A stretch of 64,000 nt of DNA, taken from NCBI GenBank assembly GCA_027625915.1, contig JANTQA010000008.1, forward strand, positions 13,455,001 through 13,519,000. The letters run 5' to 3'. The position numbers and the translations under genes were made by a program. Source of the stretch: Anaeramoeba flamelloides (taxonomy: Eukaryota > Metamonada > Anaeramoebidae). Each line of letters opens with the position of its first letter. Positions within the stretch are counted from its first letter, which is position 1. Positions 1 through 12,469 of the stretch are shown here, in pieces. Under the pieces are notes generated by a model. That model saw only the letters and a program-made list of their open reading frames with translations, searched no databases and was not told where the DNA came from.

Positions 1-150
1 TTTTTACAATTCTTTTCACAAATAGAGCTGAGATTTTATTTAAATTCTAAAGTTGCAATATCATATGGCATTCAAAAATCATTTTACCATCGGTTTTTAG
101 ATATAAAAATTTTCAAAAAGGAAAAATGTACTATCTTACTTATGGTACTA

Positions 151-188
151 GTCTCTATTAAATTTTTTTACCTAAATTTAATAGAGAT
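151..188. repeat. Short perfect hairpin
   Basis: GTCTCTATTAAATTT is followed after about 8 bases by its reverse complement. A further copy of the arm (aatagagac) lies near 302. It is a possible remnant of a foldback element; no function can be assigned. Confidence 0.4.
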
Positions 189-757
189 TGAGCAAATTTT
201 TAGCCAATTACTGAGATTTCAATAACCCTGTTTATTTTCAATATTAAAAATATTTCTAGAAAAGGAGTCCTTATTTGGAAATTGGTCAAAAAAAAATAAA
301 CTAATAGAGACTATTTCCTTAAAACCAATAACTTTCCTTTCCCAAAACAGATCTTGGCAAAGAAAAATGTGAAGAACAACTAATTTTACAATTTTTCTTT
401 ATCTTTAAACCAATGAAATACTTTATTCAAAGCTCAGGTAAAACAATTACTATAATTAGCACGCCCCTGAAAAAATTGAAAACATTTCATTGATTTTAAT
501 GATGTTAAATAAAGAAATAATAACCTCTAAAAGAGCCAATTATATTTAATTATTCTGAAATTCAAGTATCCCATGATGCAGTAAAATTTTTAGTTCGAAT
601 ACTGGAATTTTTGGGGGATATCATTTTTTATGGATTTTGAGAAGTTTTTGGTTTTTTTGACGGGTTTGATGAAAAAATATTGAGGGGAGAAGAAATAGAT
701 TTTTAAATTCTCTTTCTATTTCTTTTATGTTTACCTGGCTTATAAGAAGTTGAGAGT

Positions 758-760
<3 letters not shown>

Positions 761-789
<29 letters not shown>
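761..789. repeat. (TA)n microsatellite
   Basis: Uninterrupted alternating A/T of about 29 bases in intergenic DNA. Confidence 0.9.
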
Positions 790-792
<3 letters not shown>

Positions 793-999
793 AAATGAGA
801 AAAATGAATATGAAGAAATACAATGAAATTCTTAACAATCGAGATTAATTTCTTCTACTATTATACATAACTGGGAATTACCTCTATAATGATTTGAATA
901 GTTTTGCCAAGAAATTATTTCTACTTGGTATAAATTTGATTTTTATCCGCTAACCAAAATAAAAAAAAAAAATTATAATCAAAATTTTCATTATAAAGG

Positions 1000-1660
1000 G
1001 GTTAGTCATTTACAAGGGATCTGCTCCATACTCAAGGGGTGGCCTTAGACCAAAAATAGTATTATGAAATATCTCTTCTTTTAGGTGAAAAAATTCAAAT
1101 AACAAAAAAAAAATTTCATTGGATCTTGGACAAAAAATTCAATTATTAAAAAAAAAGATTTCTTAATTTCAAAATATCAAATTTAGAAAACAAAAATCAT
1201 CTTTTCTCATTTTATATTTCCAAATGGTTAAATTTCTTTTATTTAAAACAAATTACATTCTTGAAGTACGCAATCAATTTAATTCGATTTAATCCGAAAT
1301 GTGGTTATTTTGTAACCCTATATATTTGACCAAATAGAGATGATCTAATATTTTTTTGATTAAAATTACTCATTTATAAAATGAAAAAAAAGAAAAAAAA
1401 AAATCACTGAGATCTCAAAAAGAGCAAAAAAGAGACCCCCAAAAACTTACATTATTGTTTTCAAAATTGTAATTCACAATTATTCTAATTGGAAATTGAG
1501 TGTCGCTCTTTGGCATTTTTTTCTAAAAATGTCCTCATCTTGACTTGTTGATTTTGGGAGATCGATTGTACATCATAGGTTGGTTGGTTTTTAATTGGTT
1601 TTAGGTACTCATTAAAAATTACTAAAAAGTTTATTTTTTCCCTTTTAGAAAAAAAACATT
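1000..1660. repeat. Dispersed repeat R1, copy 1
   Basis: This segment shares an ordered series of blocks with 32490-33130 and 33825-34500. The blocks are a 'ttccatactcaa'-like start, a 'ggttaaatttctt..aaacaaatt' block, 'aactcacattatygt', 'ttggaaattgagt..ctctttg', and a 'ttgatttacgaagatcaatcat'-like block followed by 'ctcataaaaattracag'. This copy is the most diverged. No TIR, poly-A tail or coding frame was seen, so the class is unknown. Confidence 0.55.
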
Positions 1661-2610
1661 TCACCTCAATGATACAACCCTTAATTGACAAATTACAGTA
1701 TTGTGAAATACGAATAATTCATGAAATACCTCAAGGGTACACAACTTGTGGATTTTATGAAAAAGAGCATTAGATCTTTATTAAATTTGAAAAGTTCCAA
1801 AAAAAGATCATTTTCACGATTTTTCACTTTTATGGATTTTTTCGACATTTTTTTATTTATAAAATCTTATTTGAATTGAAGAATATAAGTTCACAGTTTG
1901 GTAAATGAATACTCGTACAATCCCTTTGGTTAAAGTATCTGAAGATAAACATATCCGAAGATAATGATAACAAAATAAAATCATCAATCAACTTTAAAAA
2001 CACTCTTCTTCTTGATTTAAAGATCCGTAACCAAAATTGTTCTTTTGGTAAAGTTTCATAAAAAACTTCTTTATAATTTTCTTTTGGGGTGTCTTTGTAA
2101 AACTCAAGAAGCAATCTTTTAAATTCTATTATAAAAAAATAAAATACCACGGAATAAATGTTAAACCGTTGGGGTCTAAATAAAAATTGTGTTCAAAATA
2201 AATTAAAAATAGTAAAAGAAATAATCAATTAATGGTTTTTTTGATTAGTAAGCTAGACTAATTCGATAATTTTGATCACGATCAATAGAGTTAAGCATGA
2301 CTGATGATAAATAAATTCTCATTTAAACTCTTCCACATCGCAAATCTAACTATCTTTGTATTTCTCGAGAACCTTCAATTTTAATAAACACTAAAACAAT
2401 TCAAAAAATCACAAGCCATTATAAAGCTTTAACAAATCTATCACTTTCACAACGATTTTCCCCTTAAAAGTGTACCAAATTGTTGGAAAGGTTTGTAAGA
2501 CTCAAGGTCTTGATATTTTTTGAAGTGGAGTCTTGTGGATTGTATTTATTTTTTTTATTTTTATTTTTTGAGAGCTTTTGCTTTTTTTTTTTTAGATTTA
2601 AACCTTTAGA

Positions 2611-5600
2611 ATGAATTTCTCTCCCAAATCAATCCTTTTAGGTTCAATTATTGCCGGTTCAATAGGTGCTATTGGTTGGCAACTAGTTGACGAAACAATG
2701 AGTAACAAAGGGCAAATTAGAAAGATCTCCCAATCGATCACAACCAACAAAAAAACTTCTTCAAAGGAATTTGAAACTGATCTCCAAAAACTGGAGAGCT
2801 TTCTTTCCAAAGTTGAGAATCCAAACAAACTCGACTATTTACTGGACAGTGAATTTTTTGAAACACTACACAAAGTTATTTCTGAGTCTACCGAAGAAAC
2901 AGAAAAAGTTAAAAATGCAATTTCAATCCTTCAAGTCGTTTCACAAAACGGTATCTAAATTTGTTTTTATTTTATTTTTATCTTTCAAAAGATATCTTTT
3001 TTCCAATTCTCGTAAAAAGTCTTTCTTTTTTTTTGTCGACTGAAAAAAAAAAAAAAAATTCTTTTTGTTTAGCTTTCTTTTGGATTTCTTTTTTTTTAGT
3101 TTATCCTTCTTTCTCTTTTTCAAAAGAAAACCAGGATGTTTTTCCAAAAATCATAAAAAAAAATAAAAAAAAAAAATTCCTTTCTAATCTTTTTGAATCT
3201 CCCACCACAAAATTTGAAAAAAAATAAATAAAAAACTAAACACAAACAAAAACCGACAAATCATAAAAATTAAATAAATAACAAACTTTAATGTCCACTA
3301 GAGAAATACTGTAAATTTATGGTTCGCTCTGGAACACTTAAAGTAATTCTTGGTAAATTACATTACAACAACCCAAACATATTAAAAGCAACGATTTCAA
3401 TGATTCGTAAAACCAAAACATTAGCGATTGTGGAGCTGAATAAAATTAATGGGCTAGATATATTGATCGACGAATTGAAATCTAACGAGTCGATCAACCA
3501 CTCAGGGGTTTTGGAGTGTTTAACATGGGCAAGTGAATATAGCCCCAAAATCATTAAGGACTTGCAAGAAAAAGCTTCTGTCCCTTTGCTGTGCAATTTA
3601 ATGGAGAAATATTATGACTCGAACCCAAGAATTGTTTCCTTGGTTTGCTCTGTGCTTTCAGACATTTGTTCTACTGTCGCAGGGGCTGCGTCCACTATCT
3701 TAGAAATCGGCATTTTACCCAAAATTTTGGATTTAGTTTATGAAAAGAAAAGCGATCAAGAAAGATTACCAGCGCGGTGTGATGCCTTAATTTTGCTCTC
3801 GCACTTAATTGCCAACCCAACCTGCGCGCATTCAATCTTTGAAAGAAAGGCCTTGATGGATACAATTTTTGAACAATACGTCAAATCGAACGATTTGAAA
3901 GTCAAATTCGTTGGCTTAAAATTCCTTGCCAAGTGTGCTGAATTGAATGTTCACAAAAATGAAATCAACGATCCAACAAAGCTAAAATTATTAATTTCTT
4001 TGCTCAATACCCAAAATACAGCTATTCTATCAGAATTAGTCAAAACCTTAAAATTGCTTTCAATTACTGTTTCTTCTTCAAATTCGGAATCAGCAACCAC
4101 CATGGTTGAATTAGACATTTTGAAAAAACTCAAACCTTTGCTCAATTTATCCACTTCCTCTAACAAAACCGTATCAGCAATAGTTTCGGATGCAATCGTT
4201 GTGATCGGTAATTGTTGCTTCCCTTCACAAGAAGCAAAGGAACAAGTCAGAAATTTACATATTATCGAAAAAATTGTCCACCTTTTGGATTCCTCAGATC
4301 AAAAAATTCATGTTAATTCTGCTTTTGCTGTAAGTCTTTTTTTTGTTCTATTTTTTTTGTTCTGTTTTTTTTTCTTTTTTATGTTCTTTATCTCCAAATA
4401 GTGCCATTTTAAAAAAGTGTGACAAAAAAAGCTTTTCAAGGTGCCCCTGAAAAAACGTCGAAAATAACCCAAAATGGAAAATATTCGATTTTTTTCAGAC
4501 ACGTCCTAAATTATTAAAGTTGTTTATTAAATAGAGTGAGAATACTCATTTTTTCGATTTAATATGTCCTTAATAAAATTAAGCACTATTTTTTTCTCAT
4601 TAATATTTTTGGAAATCTAGCTTTATAACTTAATTCAATTAAACACTGTGATAAAATTTTTTTAGAATAAAAAGACTCTAAACTTTTGAATATCGAAAAT
4701 ATTTTTGAAATTACTGTGAACTTTTATTTTATTTTTTATGAAAAATTGGGGTTGAGAAAATTTTGAAATCAAAGAATAAGTTAATAAGCTCCATCCAAAA
4801 ATGAGGGGCAAAAAAATATCCATCAATATAAGAATAAATTCTTTATTCAGTTATTAAACTCAAAACTTTAGACAAAAAAAAACGAAGCCATTAATAATAA
4901 TAAAACTCTTGATTAAAATTTGTGTTTATTGATCAAAGTTCGAAGAATAAAAAATAAAAATAAAAAAAAAAATTGCCCCTAATTTTTGGAAAAATATCCA
5001 AAATTAGTAATGTCTATTTAACAATCTTTAGTTCGATCTTTTTTTCAATTTTTTTTTTTGATAATGTGTAAAATCATACTTCAATATATTTTTGATTTGA
5101 TCTTTATATTTTTTGTTTTTCATTTGATCATTAACTTTTTTTTTTCCCATTAACTTTTTTGTGTTTTTTTTTTTTTTTTTTTCTTTTTTAAAACATTTAA
5201 AAAAGCAAACTGAATGAAAAAAAAAAAAAAAAACCTTTTTATTTTTTTTTTTTTTTTTGTTTATCTCACCTCTTTAATTGAAGTGTACAACTGTTCTGAG
5301 CAATTTTTCCACCAAAGTCCATCGAAGTCAACTCAATTGTTTAGAATCAAAAGAATTTTTGGTTGATTTCTTATCACATCTCTTCTGAACTTTGTTAAAT
5401 TTTGGACAATAATAATAACAAAGTAAAAATGAAAAAAATGAAGAATTCGAAAAAATAATGAAATGAGAAATTTGACTCTATTATTTTTTCAAAATTAAAA
5501 ATTTTCCAAAATAATTTTAATTCAAAAAAAAATATTTAGAATCCATTAATAAAACTTCAAAATACAAGAAATTAAGTATGATATGTTAAAAAAACATATC

Positions 5601-7260
5601 ATTGTTGTACATTTTGTATAATTGAATTAATATTAAGAAATAATTATTGAAATAAAAAATGCCCTATATTATTGGAAATAGCTTATATTAAATTACAATA
5701 CTTTTCCAGAGAGTTTATCTTTTTTGAATAACTTTTTTTTTTAATTTTACCATTTGAAAATAAAAAAAACATTTGAAGACCAAATTAATGCCTTTTGTGA
5801 AAATAAAATTCCCATAATTTAGAATTTATTTTAGTAAATGAGTTTAAACAAGATACTGTTTATGAAAATATACACAATTTCAACTTTGAATTCAATGATT
5901 TGGGCAAAAAATGTTTTCAAGAAAAAGTTAAATTGAAACTTTATTTATTTTAATTTTATCATTTAGTTTTTTTAATTTTTTTAATGGAAGGTATTTGTTC
6001 AGTTTTCCATTTTTAGTGTTTTTTGGGTCGTAGGGACATATATATTTCCTGTTTTTTTTTCTGTAAATTGTTTAAACCTTTATTCTTTTTTCTATCTTAA
6101 TGTTCAATATAAAGTCCATTCGTTATAACTAATTTCAAAAAAAAAATACCCCAAAAATAGGTGTTTTTTTCAAAAGTTAGGAAATTTTGAAAAAGTGGGT
6201 ATTCGAATCTTAATGAGTTTAATAGCTATCTTTTCTTAATTACATAAAATTATCATAACTTTGAAAAAATAATTTATAAAAGATGTATAGCTGAAATTCA
6301 ATATGTATAGTTTTGGCTAACTTTAATTTTCAGAATTTATTTTTTCCTTGTAGTGTAGTGTTGTTGAAAAAAAAAAAAAAAAAAACAATAGATAATAAAA
6401 ACCACATTTATTTTTGAATGAATAATTCTATTTCTTTTTGTCTTTTTAATGAAAGCAATTTTTAATTTACTTTATTTTTTTAGAAATTGTGTTTTTCAAA
6501 AATTAAAAACCAAAAAAAAAAAATAAGAAACAAAATTAATTTGGTTTACAACAAACTTTGCCAAAGATATTATTTAGTCCACTTACGATTTCATAGTATT
6601 GGGTTTAAAACACATCACATTATCAGGTTATGCATTACCATAATTGATTCTTCAAAATTTTTTCTTGATGAATTTCACATATTTTTTTTTCAAATTCTAA
6701 TTTGTTGATATCTCTTTCTTTTTTATTTTTTTTATTTTTGCTTTTCTTAGGGTTATCTTTATAATATTATATTCAATTTTTTTTCTTCCGTATCTAATAC
6801 TAAATTCAATTTTTTAATGTCCATCTTCTTTTTAATATAAAAAATAAAAAATAAAAACAAAAACAAAAAAAAATTATTCAAATAATTAATATGATCATGA
6901 TAGATTGCTAACATTGTTATGGACACAGAGAATCAAAAAACAGTCATAGCAACAAACGGATTGGAAAAAATTATTTCTTTACTCGAATCTGATGATATTC
7001 TTACACTAGTTGGGTGTACAATAGTTTTGCGTAATTATTCGGTTGTCAAACTAAATAGCGAGAAAAAAATTACTGAGCAATGGTTAGAACAAGTTGATTA
7101 TTTGATTAAATTCCAAGTTGTTGAAAAATTATTTGCTGTTTTACAAGCACAACAAAATAGACAAATACAAACAGTTGTATATGAATGCTTTGTAAATTTA
7201 AATAATCACCCAGTCATTAATCAAAAATTTCAACAGCTAAAAGAAGCACATAAAATGTAA
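2611..7260 (+). CDS. Armadillo-repeat protein with N-terminal hydrophobic anchor (3 exons)
   Basis: The exons I infer are 2611-2950, 3302-4329 and 6904-7260, with phases 1 and 0; together they give 574 residues ending in TAA. Residues about 8-26 (ILLGSIIAGSIGAIGWQLV) form one hydrophobic segment that looks like a signal-anchor. From about residue 60 to the end the protein is a series of ~40-residue helical repeats rich in Leu, Ile and Asn, for example 'LKLLISLLN', 'VSAIVSDAIVVIGNCCF' and 'LEKIISLLES', typical of ARM/HEAT folds that act as protein-binding scaffolds. An N-terminal anchor followed by ARM repeats resembles the plan of mammalian ARMCX/ARMC10 outer mitochondrial membrane proteins, but orthology is not claimed. 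Exon 2 and 3 joins restore an unbroken frame (SAFA|IANIV). Start choice: first ATG after a T-rich leader, with no upstream in-frame ATG. The partner and pathway are unknown. Confidence 0.8.
2951..3301 (+). other. Intron 1 of the armadillo gene
   Basis: This intron of about 351 bp runs from g|GTATCT to CACTAG|ag and is extremely T- and A-rich. The join g|ag restores a Glu codon. It holds homopolymer runs and no recognisable repeat family. Confidence 0.65.
4330..6903 (+). other. Intron 2 of the armadillo gene (2.57 kb)
   Basis: The 5' site is GTAAGT directly after an Ala codon, and the 3' site is 'gatAG|attgct'. The exons join in phase 0 and continue an armadillo repeat across the junction. 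The interior is AT-rich with many homopolymer runs and no supported gene. A 73-codon plus-strand open frame at 6487-6708 is low-complexity and is not called. Confidence 0.65.
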
Positions 7261-7314
7261 TTATTTTTGAGAAATTATTATGATTTTTTTCAAAAATATT
7301 TATTAGAATGTCTA

Positions 7315-7318
<4 letters not shown>

Positions 7319-7346
<28 letters not shown>
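7319..7346. repeat. (TG)n microsatellite
   Basis: Alternating TG of about 28 bases lies just downstream of the armadillo gene stop, in its probable 3' UTR. Confidence 0.9.
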
Positions 7347-7526
7347 ACTATTCACAAATCTAAATTTTATAAATTAGTTTAAGTTTAAAAACAAAAATTG
7401 TTTTTTCAATTTAACCCTTTTTTTTTATATTTTTCTTTCTTTTTATATATTTTTCTTCTTTTTATTTAAAATATTTAACATTAAGAGATTCATTTAATTA
7501 AATAAAATAATTATTTCAATATATTA

Positions 7527-8796
7527 GAGGTTTTGATGATAACATGCTATAATTCACGAAAAAGTTACAAAAATCGCGATAATTTCAATCAAATCGCGAT
7601 ATATCAGAAAATCGCGATATTCAATATTATCGCGATAATATAACAAATCGCGATATTCTATAAAATCGAGATAATTATTAAAAAATCGTAATAAATGCCA
7701 AAATATCGCGATTAAAAAGTAATCGCGATATAATAGTTGATGGGTTTTTGGGTTAATTGAGAAATATTAAAACAAAAAAATTTTTTTTGATCAAAAAATA
7801 GATTAGGTGAAAAAAAGTTATTCTTTGAAAAAACAACAAAAAAGATACTTGATCCAATCAAGGATCAGATCCAAGAGTTTTATTGTGTTTTCATTTTATT
7901 TGGTTGACAAACATATCCATCCTTTTAGATCAACAACAATAAGAACTAAAGAGAAATAAATATTTTTTTCAGTTAATCGTGGTGTTGTAAATTGAGTTGA
8001 ATAAAAGACCTTCTAAAACAACCAACCCTTTATCTGTTCTTTAAAGAATGTGATCTTGGGTTACAATATTTTCATTTTTTCTCAGCATGCTAAAAGGAGT
8101 GGATAACTCTTCAAAAGATTTCACAACACCCTTGCCAGATGATCACCAATTATTAAGATTTTTTATACAATACTTGTCTTCTTCTTCTTTTTCTTCTTTG
8201 AGAATCTTTGTTTTGGACAGAAAACACAATTAGAGCTTAGTGGTTTTTGTTTGATCGATCACCAAAAAGAATGAAAATTATTCTTTATTCTTTTTGGCTA
8301 TTTACAAATGGTGAAGGTAACAACTCCATTTTAAGAAAACACACATAATTTGTATTCAAGTGTATTGTTGAAATGGGTAATTATTAGTTTGATCATAAAA
8401 TTTGTTTGAGATTTTATATTTTGTTAAAAAAAAAAATGAAAAGAATAAAATTTTTTTCTACAACAACCAAACTCATTCCCTTTATAAAAGTTTTCTGTCT
8501 TTAAAAACTTTCAAACACTTGAAGACAGTTCAGAACCCTTAAAAACACTTTCTGGGATTATTAAAGGGAAAGTGTTGTAAAAATCTCAAGGCTTTGTAAA
8601 AGTCAAGAGATTTTTTTAAAAATGAAATGAAAATAATAATTTTTCATTTTTTCACGATAATATGAATATCGCGATAATGTTGTTTATCGCGATTTTATGA
8701 TTTTTCGCAATAAAGTTGGACTAATCGCGATTTTTTTAATACTATTGCGATTTTATTGTTAATATCAGGATAATATATGTTATCATCAAAACCTCT
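7527..8796. mobile_element. Non-autonomous DNA transposon with ATCGCGAT subterminal boxes
   Basis: The terminal inverted repeats are perfect over 20 bp: AGAGGTTTTGATGATAACAT at the left and its reverse complement at 8777-8796. Both ends are flanked by ATT, a possible 3 bp target duplication. Inside each TIR lies a cluster of the palindrome ATCGCGAT and one-base variants: about eight within 7570-7735 and five within 8650-8770. The centre (7740-8640) is unique AT-rich DNA without a transposase frame. A related copy lies at 61107-61760. The clustered palindromes are probably transposase-binding sites by analogy with other TIR elements. The superfamily is not identified. Confidence 0.8.
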
Positions 8797-10418
8797 ATTT
8801 ATTGACATTGTTATCTTAATTGTATTTTTTTTCCAGTTTATTAATAAACTTTTCTATCTAAAAGTCTAGAATACACGCGAATATAATTCTTTGGCTTAAA
8901 TGCCATTTATTGTGCAAATAACTAATTTCTTCACAAAAAGATATTTTCTTGTGAAAAAGTCAATTTTACCATAAAAAGTAATTTGAAGCAACAAATTTTG
9001 AAAAAAAAATAATAATTTTTTAAGGGGTAAAGTACATTTTTCATTTTTTGAGTGCCACCATTTATGTGAAACTGAATTCTTCAAATCATTTCTTTAGTCA
9101 AATACATTGATATTTTAATAAATACTAGAGTGGAATATATCCTCGTATTAGATATTTTCATACCAACAAAAAAACGCAAATCAAAAAAATGAAAAAATGG
9201 ATCAAAAAAAAATAAATAAAAATCATTTATTACTTGATCTTATCAATAACATTTTACACAATCACTTCTTCTTTACTTGGTTTTATTTTTAATTCCTTAT
9301 CAAAATAATTTTGTTTGGGAAATTTTAAATAAACACATTACTGTTTATTTATAAAGTATTTCCAAAATGAATTCAAACATCCTATTTTCATTTAATTCAT
9401 CTAATTCTAGTTTAAGTTCAGAAAATCAGATATTTTTTTAATACTTCTTGGAATAAGGGTTTATTGGACAAATTCGTTTGATTTTATAATTATTTATTTT
9501 CCATTAAAATGAGAACCCAAAAAAATTCAAAATCTGATTGAAATTTATCTTGAATTTTTCAATTATTTTGATTTGAATCTTTTGAAACTGTTTTTTGATT
9601 CCAAGAATTCAACCCCTATTTTAATTTTTGAAATAGTATTTTTTGTTTTGACTTTGTTTGATAAAAATATTTTAAAAAAGAATTTTGAAAGACAATTTGT
9701 TGTTAAAAAAACTTTTTTAAAAATAATAATAAATAGTAATGGGACGAGAAATTCAAGGAAAAAAATAGTTTGGGTTCATATAAACTAAGAAGATATATAA
9801 AACCAATGGTCGAAAATATACTTTTATCGATTTTTTTTTTTTTTCATTCTTGATTACAACAAATTTATTTGGAATGGTGATCTTTCGTGTTTGGTCTTCT
9901 AAAAGAAAATATTTGTTTCAAATACACACTTTCTGGGGTATATTTTGTTGGTTTAATGTTTGATTAATTTTAATCGTTTCTATAAACACATTTCTAGACC
10001 CAAAACCAAATTTAATAAAACTTAAAAAAATGTTCAAACAATTGAAAAATTTAAGATTCAACTCTGAATTACTTTGGGTTCGCTTTCTTTCTACGAATAG
10101 ACTAGCGAATGGTGTTTTGGTTTCCAAAGTTTCAATATCTGGTGGTACTCAAAAAATATTTTTCTGTAATGTTCACACAATTAAAATTTTTCAAAATGGT
10201 AAAATGTACTTACTTACTTAAACTAAATATTTTATTGTTTGAAATCAATTTATTTCTGGTTGAATAATATTTATCAGAGCTTTTTTTTTGATCCATTTCA
10301 ACTATATAGCACCAATATAACTTACACCAAATTACAATAGACTTTAATTGTAGACATGCCTATAGTGATACTAATCCCTGGAATAAACATTTTGGCAAAG
10401 TCTTTATAATTCCATTAA
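8797..10418. other. Intergenic region with a minor dispersed repeat
   Basis: A block at about 9060-9125 ('ctgaattc..caaatcattt..aaatacattgatattttaat') recurs at about 24960-25015, so a small dispersed repeat is present. A 63-codon plus-strand frame at 10030-10221 has fairly varied composition but no known domain and no support from splicing. Nothing else is recognisable. Confidence 0.5.
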
Positions 10419-10844
10419 CCATAGTGGAAAAAAAGTTCAACACCGTTTTTAATTGGGAACATTAATAGAAACTGAAAATGAAAAGTAAAATCAATAAAAA
10501 GAAGAAACCAATTAACATCAAATAATAACCTATTATATTATTTACAATCAAAACAACATATACAATTTAAATCTACTTTCTTATGGAAATTGTAGATGTG
10601 GTTTGGGAGATCTCAAAAATAGTCAATTTTTTGAACAAATTTTTAATGTAATTGATCAATCAAAGAAAAAGCCCATACTAAAAGATAGTATTAAAAAAAC
10701 TGTTATTATGCAGAACACTTCGTTTTGTCTTTATTTATTTATTTATTCTTTTTTTAATTGATCTTTCTTTTCATTTTCGTGAAATGTTCCCAATTAAAAA
10801 CCGTGTTTCACTTTTTTTCCTGTTTCACTTTTTTTCCACAATGG
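10419..10844. mobile_element. TIR MITE, TWA family, copy A
   Basis: The ends are CCATAGTGG and CCACAATGG, each flanked by TAA (10416-10418 and 10845-10847). The TIR continues inward as 'aaaaaaagt..caacaccg' then 'tttttaattgggaac' and 'gaaaatgaaaag'. The right arm carries a doubled 'gtttcactttttttcc' unit and the left arm a single one. The interior matches the copy at 28705-29134 in reverse orientation ('gagatctcaaaaatagtcaa'). No open frame is present. A 3 bp TWA duplication is characteristic of PIF/Harbinger, so it is tentatively a PIF/Harbinger-derived MITE. Confidence 0.85.
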
Positions 10845-11189
10845 TAAATTCCTTTCTCAAATTTTCTTTTATAATCAATTCAAACTGGATCCAGATAAGT
10901 TAACTTTAATAACCTTTTAAAAAAAGTTAAACTTTATTTCAACTCATTTCAATTGAAAAGATCGACGGGGCTTCTTTTTTAAATCTTTTCTTGTTCTTCA
11001 GTTTTCCAATTTTCAACAAAAGGTGAATATTTTTTGAGTTTTTTCAAAAAAGTTTTAAAAAATTGGAAAGATCTTGAAGAAGGTTGAAGTTATTGTAATT
11101 TTTCGATTTAGTGTTGAAAACCTAAATTCAATTCTAAAACCTATATTCCAAATGAATTGGCTTTAATAAAGCTATCACTCCAGCAGAAA

Positions 11190-11605
11190 AGTTAAATACA
11201 TATAATAAATCCAATACGGTTTTTGATTGGGAACCTTAATTGAAACTGAAAATGAAAAATACGATCAATTAATAAAAGAAAAAATAATAGATTAAAAACA
11301 AAATGGAGGACCCAACAAAATAATATTTTTTCTCATATATTCTTTTAGATCTTGGTTTTTGATTGATTGATTAATTATTAAAAATTTGTTCAAAAAATTG
11401 ACTATTTTTGAGATCTCCAAAACCACACAAACAATTTGGATAAATCAAGTAAATTTAAATTGTATTTGTTGGGTTGATTGAAAATAATATAATGGGTTAT
11501 TATTTGAAGTTAATTGGTTTCTTCTTTTTATTGGTTTTACTTTTCATTTTCAGTTTCTATTAATGTTCCCAATTAAAAAAAGGATTGAAATTTTTTTCCA
11601 AAAGT
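11190..11605. mobile_element. TIR MITE, TWA family, copy B (degraded ends)
   Basis: The subterminal core 'acggtttttgattgggaac' (from 11215) and the right 'gttcccaattaaaaa' (about 11564) bracket the same interior as copy A, including 'ttgactatttttgagatctcc' reading in the opposite orientation. The outermost TIR bases and target duplication have decayed, so the boundaries are approximate. It lies only about 350 bp from inverted copy A. Confidence 0.7.
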
Positions 11606-11924
11606 TTAACTCATTTTAAAGGATAGACGAAAGTTACCCCATCTAAACCAGATTTGAAATGGTTGTATATGTGAATAACAAATTAATTTCAGATTGACCA
11701 GAATTAAACATTTACAAAGATAAAATTTTTTAAATAAAACAGTGGATAAAGTTAATAATTTTATTAATGTGAAAAGAAATGAAAAGAAGATACAATAAAA
11801 GTTGAAAAAAATTGGGATTAATTTTGTCTCGATTATCAATTGTAAGAACATGTTTCTTATAAGAGGGATTCTTTGGGTTTGGTGATAATTGGGGGTGTTG
11901 GGCCGCATCAAGCGACATAATTTG

Positions 11925-12396
11925 CTAAACCAAGTTTGCGTTTGTAGCTGTGTTCTGAAAAGATATTTGTTGAAGATTGATATTTTGGGGGATAATCTTT
12001 TGTAACATTTTCAATAAGTTATCAAGTGAGTTTTGCTTTTCAATTTGCTCGCTCATTTGTTGTACTTTGGAAACCAAAAGTTGGTTTTCCTTTCGAAGTC
12101 GGGTGACTTCTTGTTCAACCTTTTTTAAGTGTGTCTTTTTCTTTTGTCTTGATTTTTTTGCAGATTGCTTATTTCTTTCTCGTCGCAATTTTAATTTTTC
12201 TTCAGGATCAAGAATTTTTTTCTTCTTCTCCACTTGTTCGGTTTTTGTTGCCTTTCTTTTTCTTGTTCGTGTTCTTTTGGTAACTTTTAAAACTACTTTT
12301 TTTGATCTTCTTTCTTTTTTTAGATTTTGGACAATTTCTTCCAAACGATCAACTTGTTCGTTTGTTGGTACGCTTAGAGAATCGTTTGGGTTTGTT

Positions 12397-12469
<73 letters not shown>

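Larger units (their letters stand above)
1..2610. other. AT-rich intergenic region left of the armadillo gene
   Basis: No convincing gene is visible. The stretch holds a hairpin at 151-188, a (TA)n run at 761-789 and one copy of dispersed repeat R1 (about 1000-1660). A minus-strand open frame of 97 codons at 1857-2150 has no recognisable domain and is left uncalled. The last 100 bases before the armadillo gene start are T-rich, like the leader sequences of the other genes here. Confidence 0.6.

Noticed and set aside
1857-2150. 97-codon minus-strand open frame
   Set aside because: Composition is plausible but no family, repeat or splice partner is recognised, and nearby frames of similar length are clearly random.
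10030-10221. 63-codon plus-strand open frame with moderately protein-like composition
   Set aside because: No known domain, no conserved neighbour, and overlapped by an equally long minus-strand frame; too short to support in AT-rich DNA.
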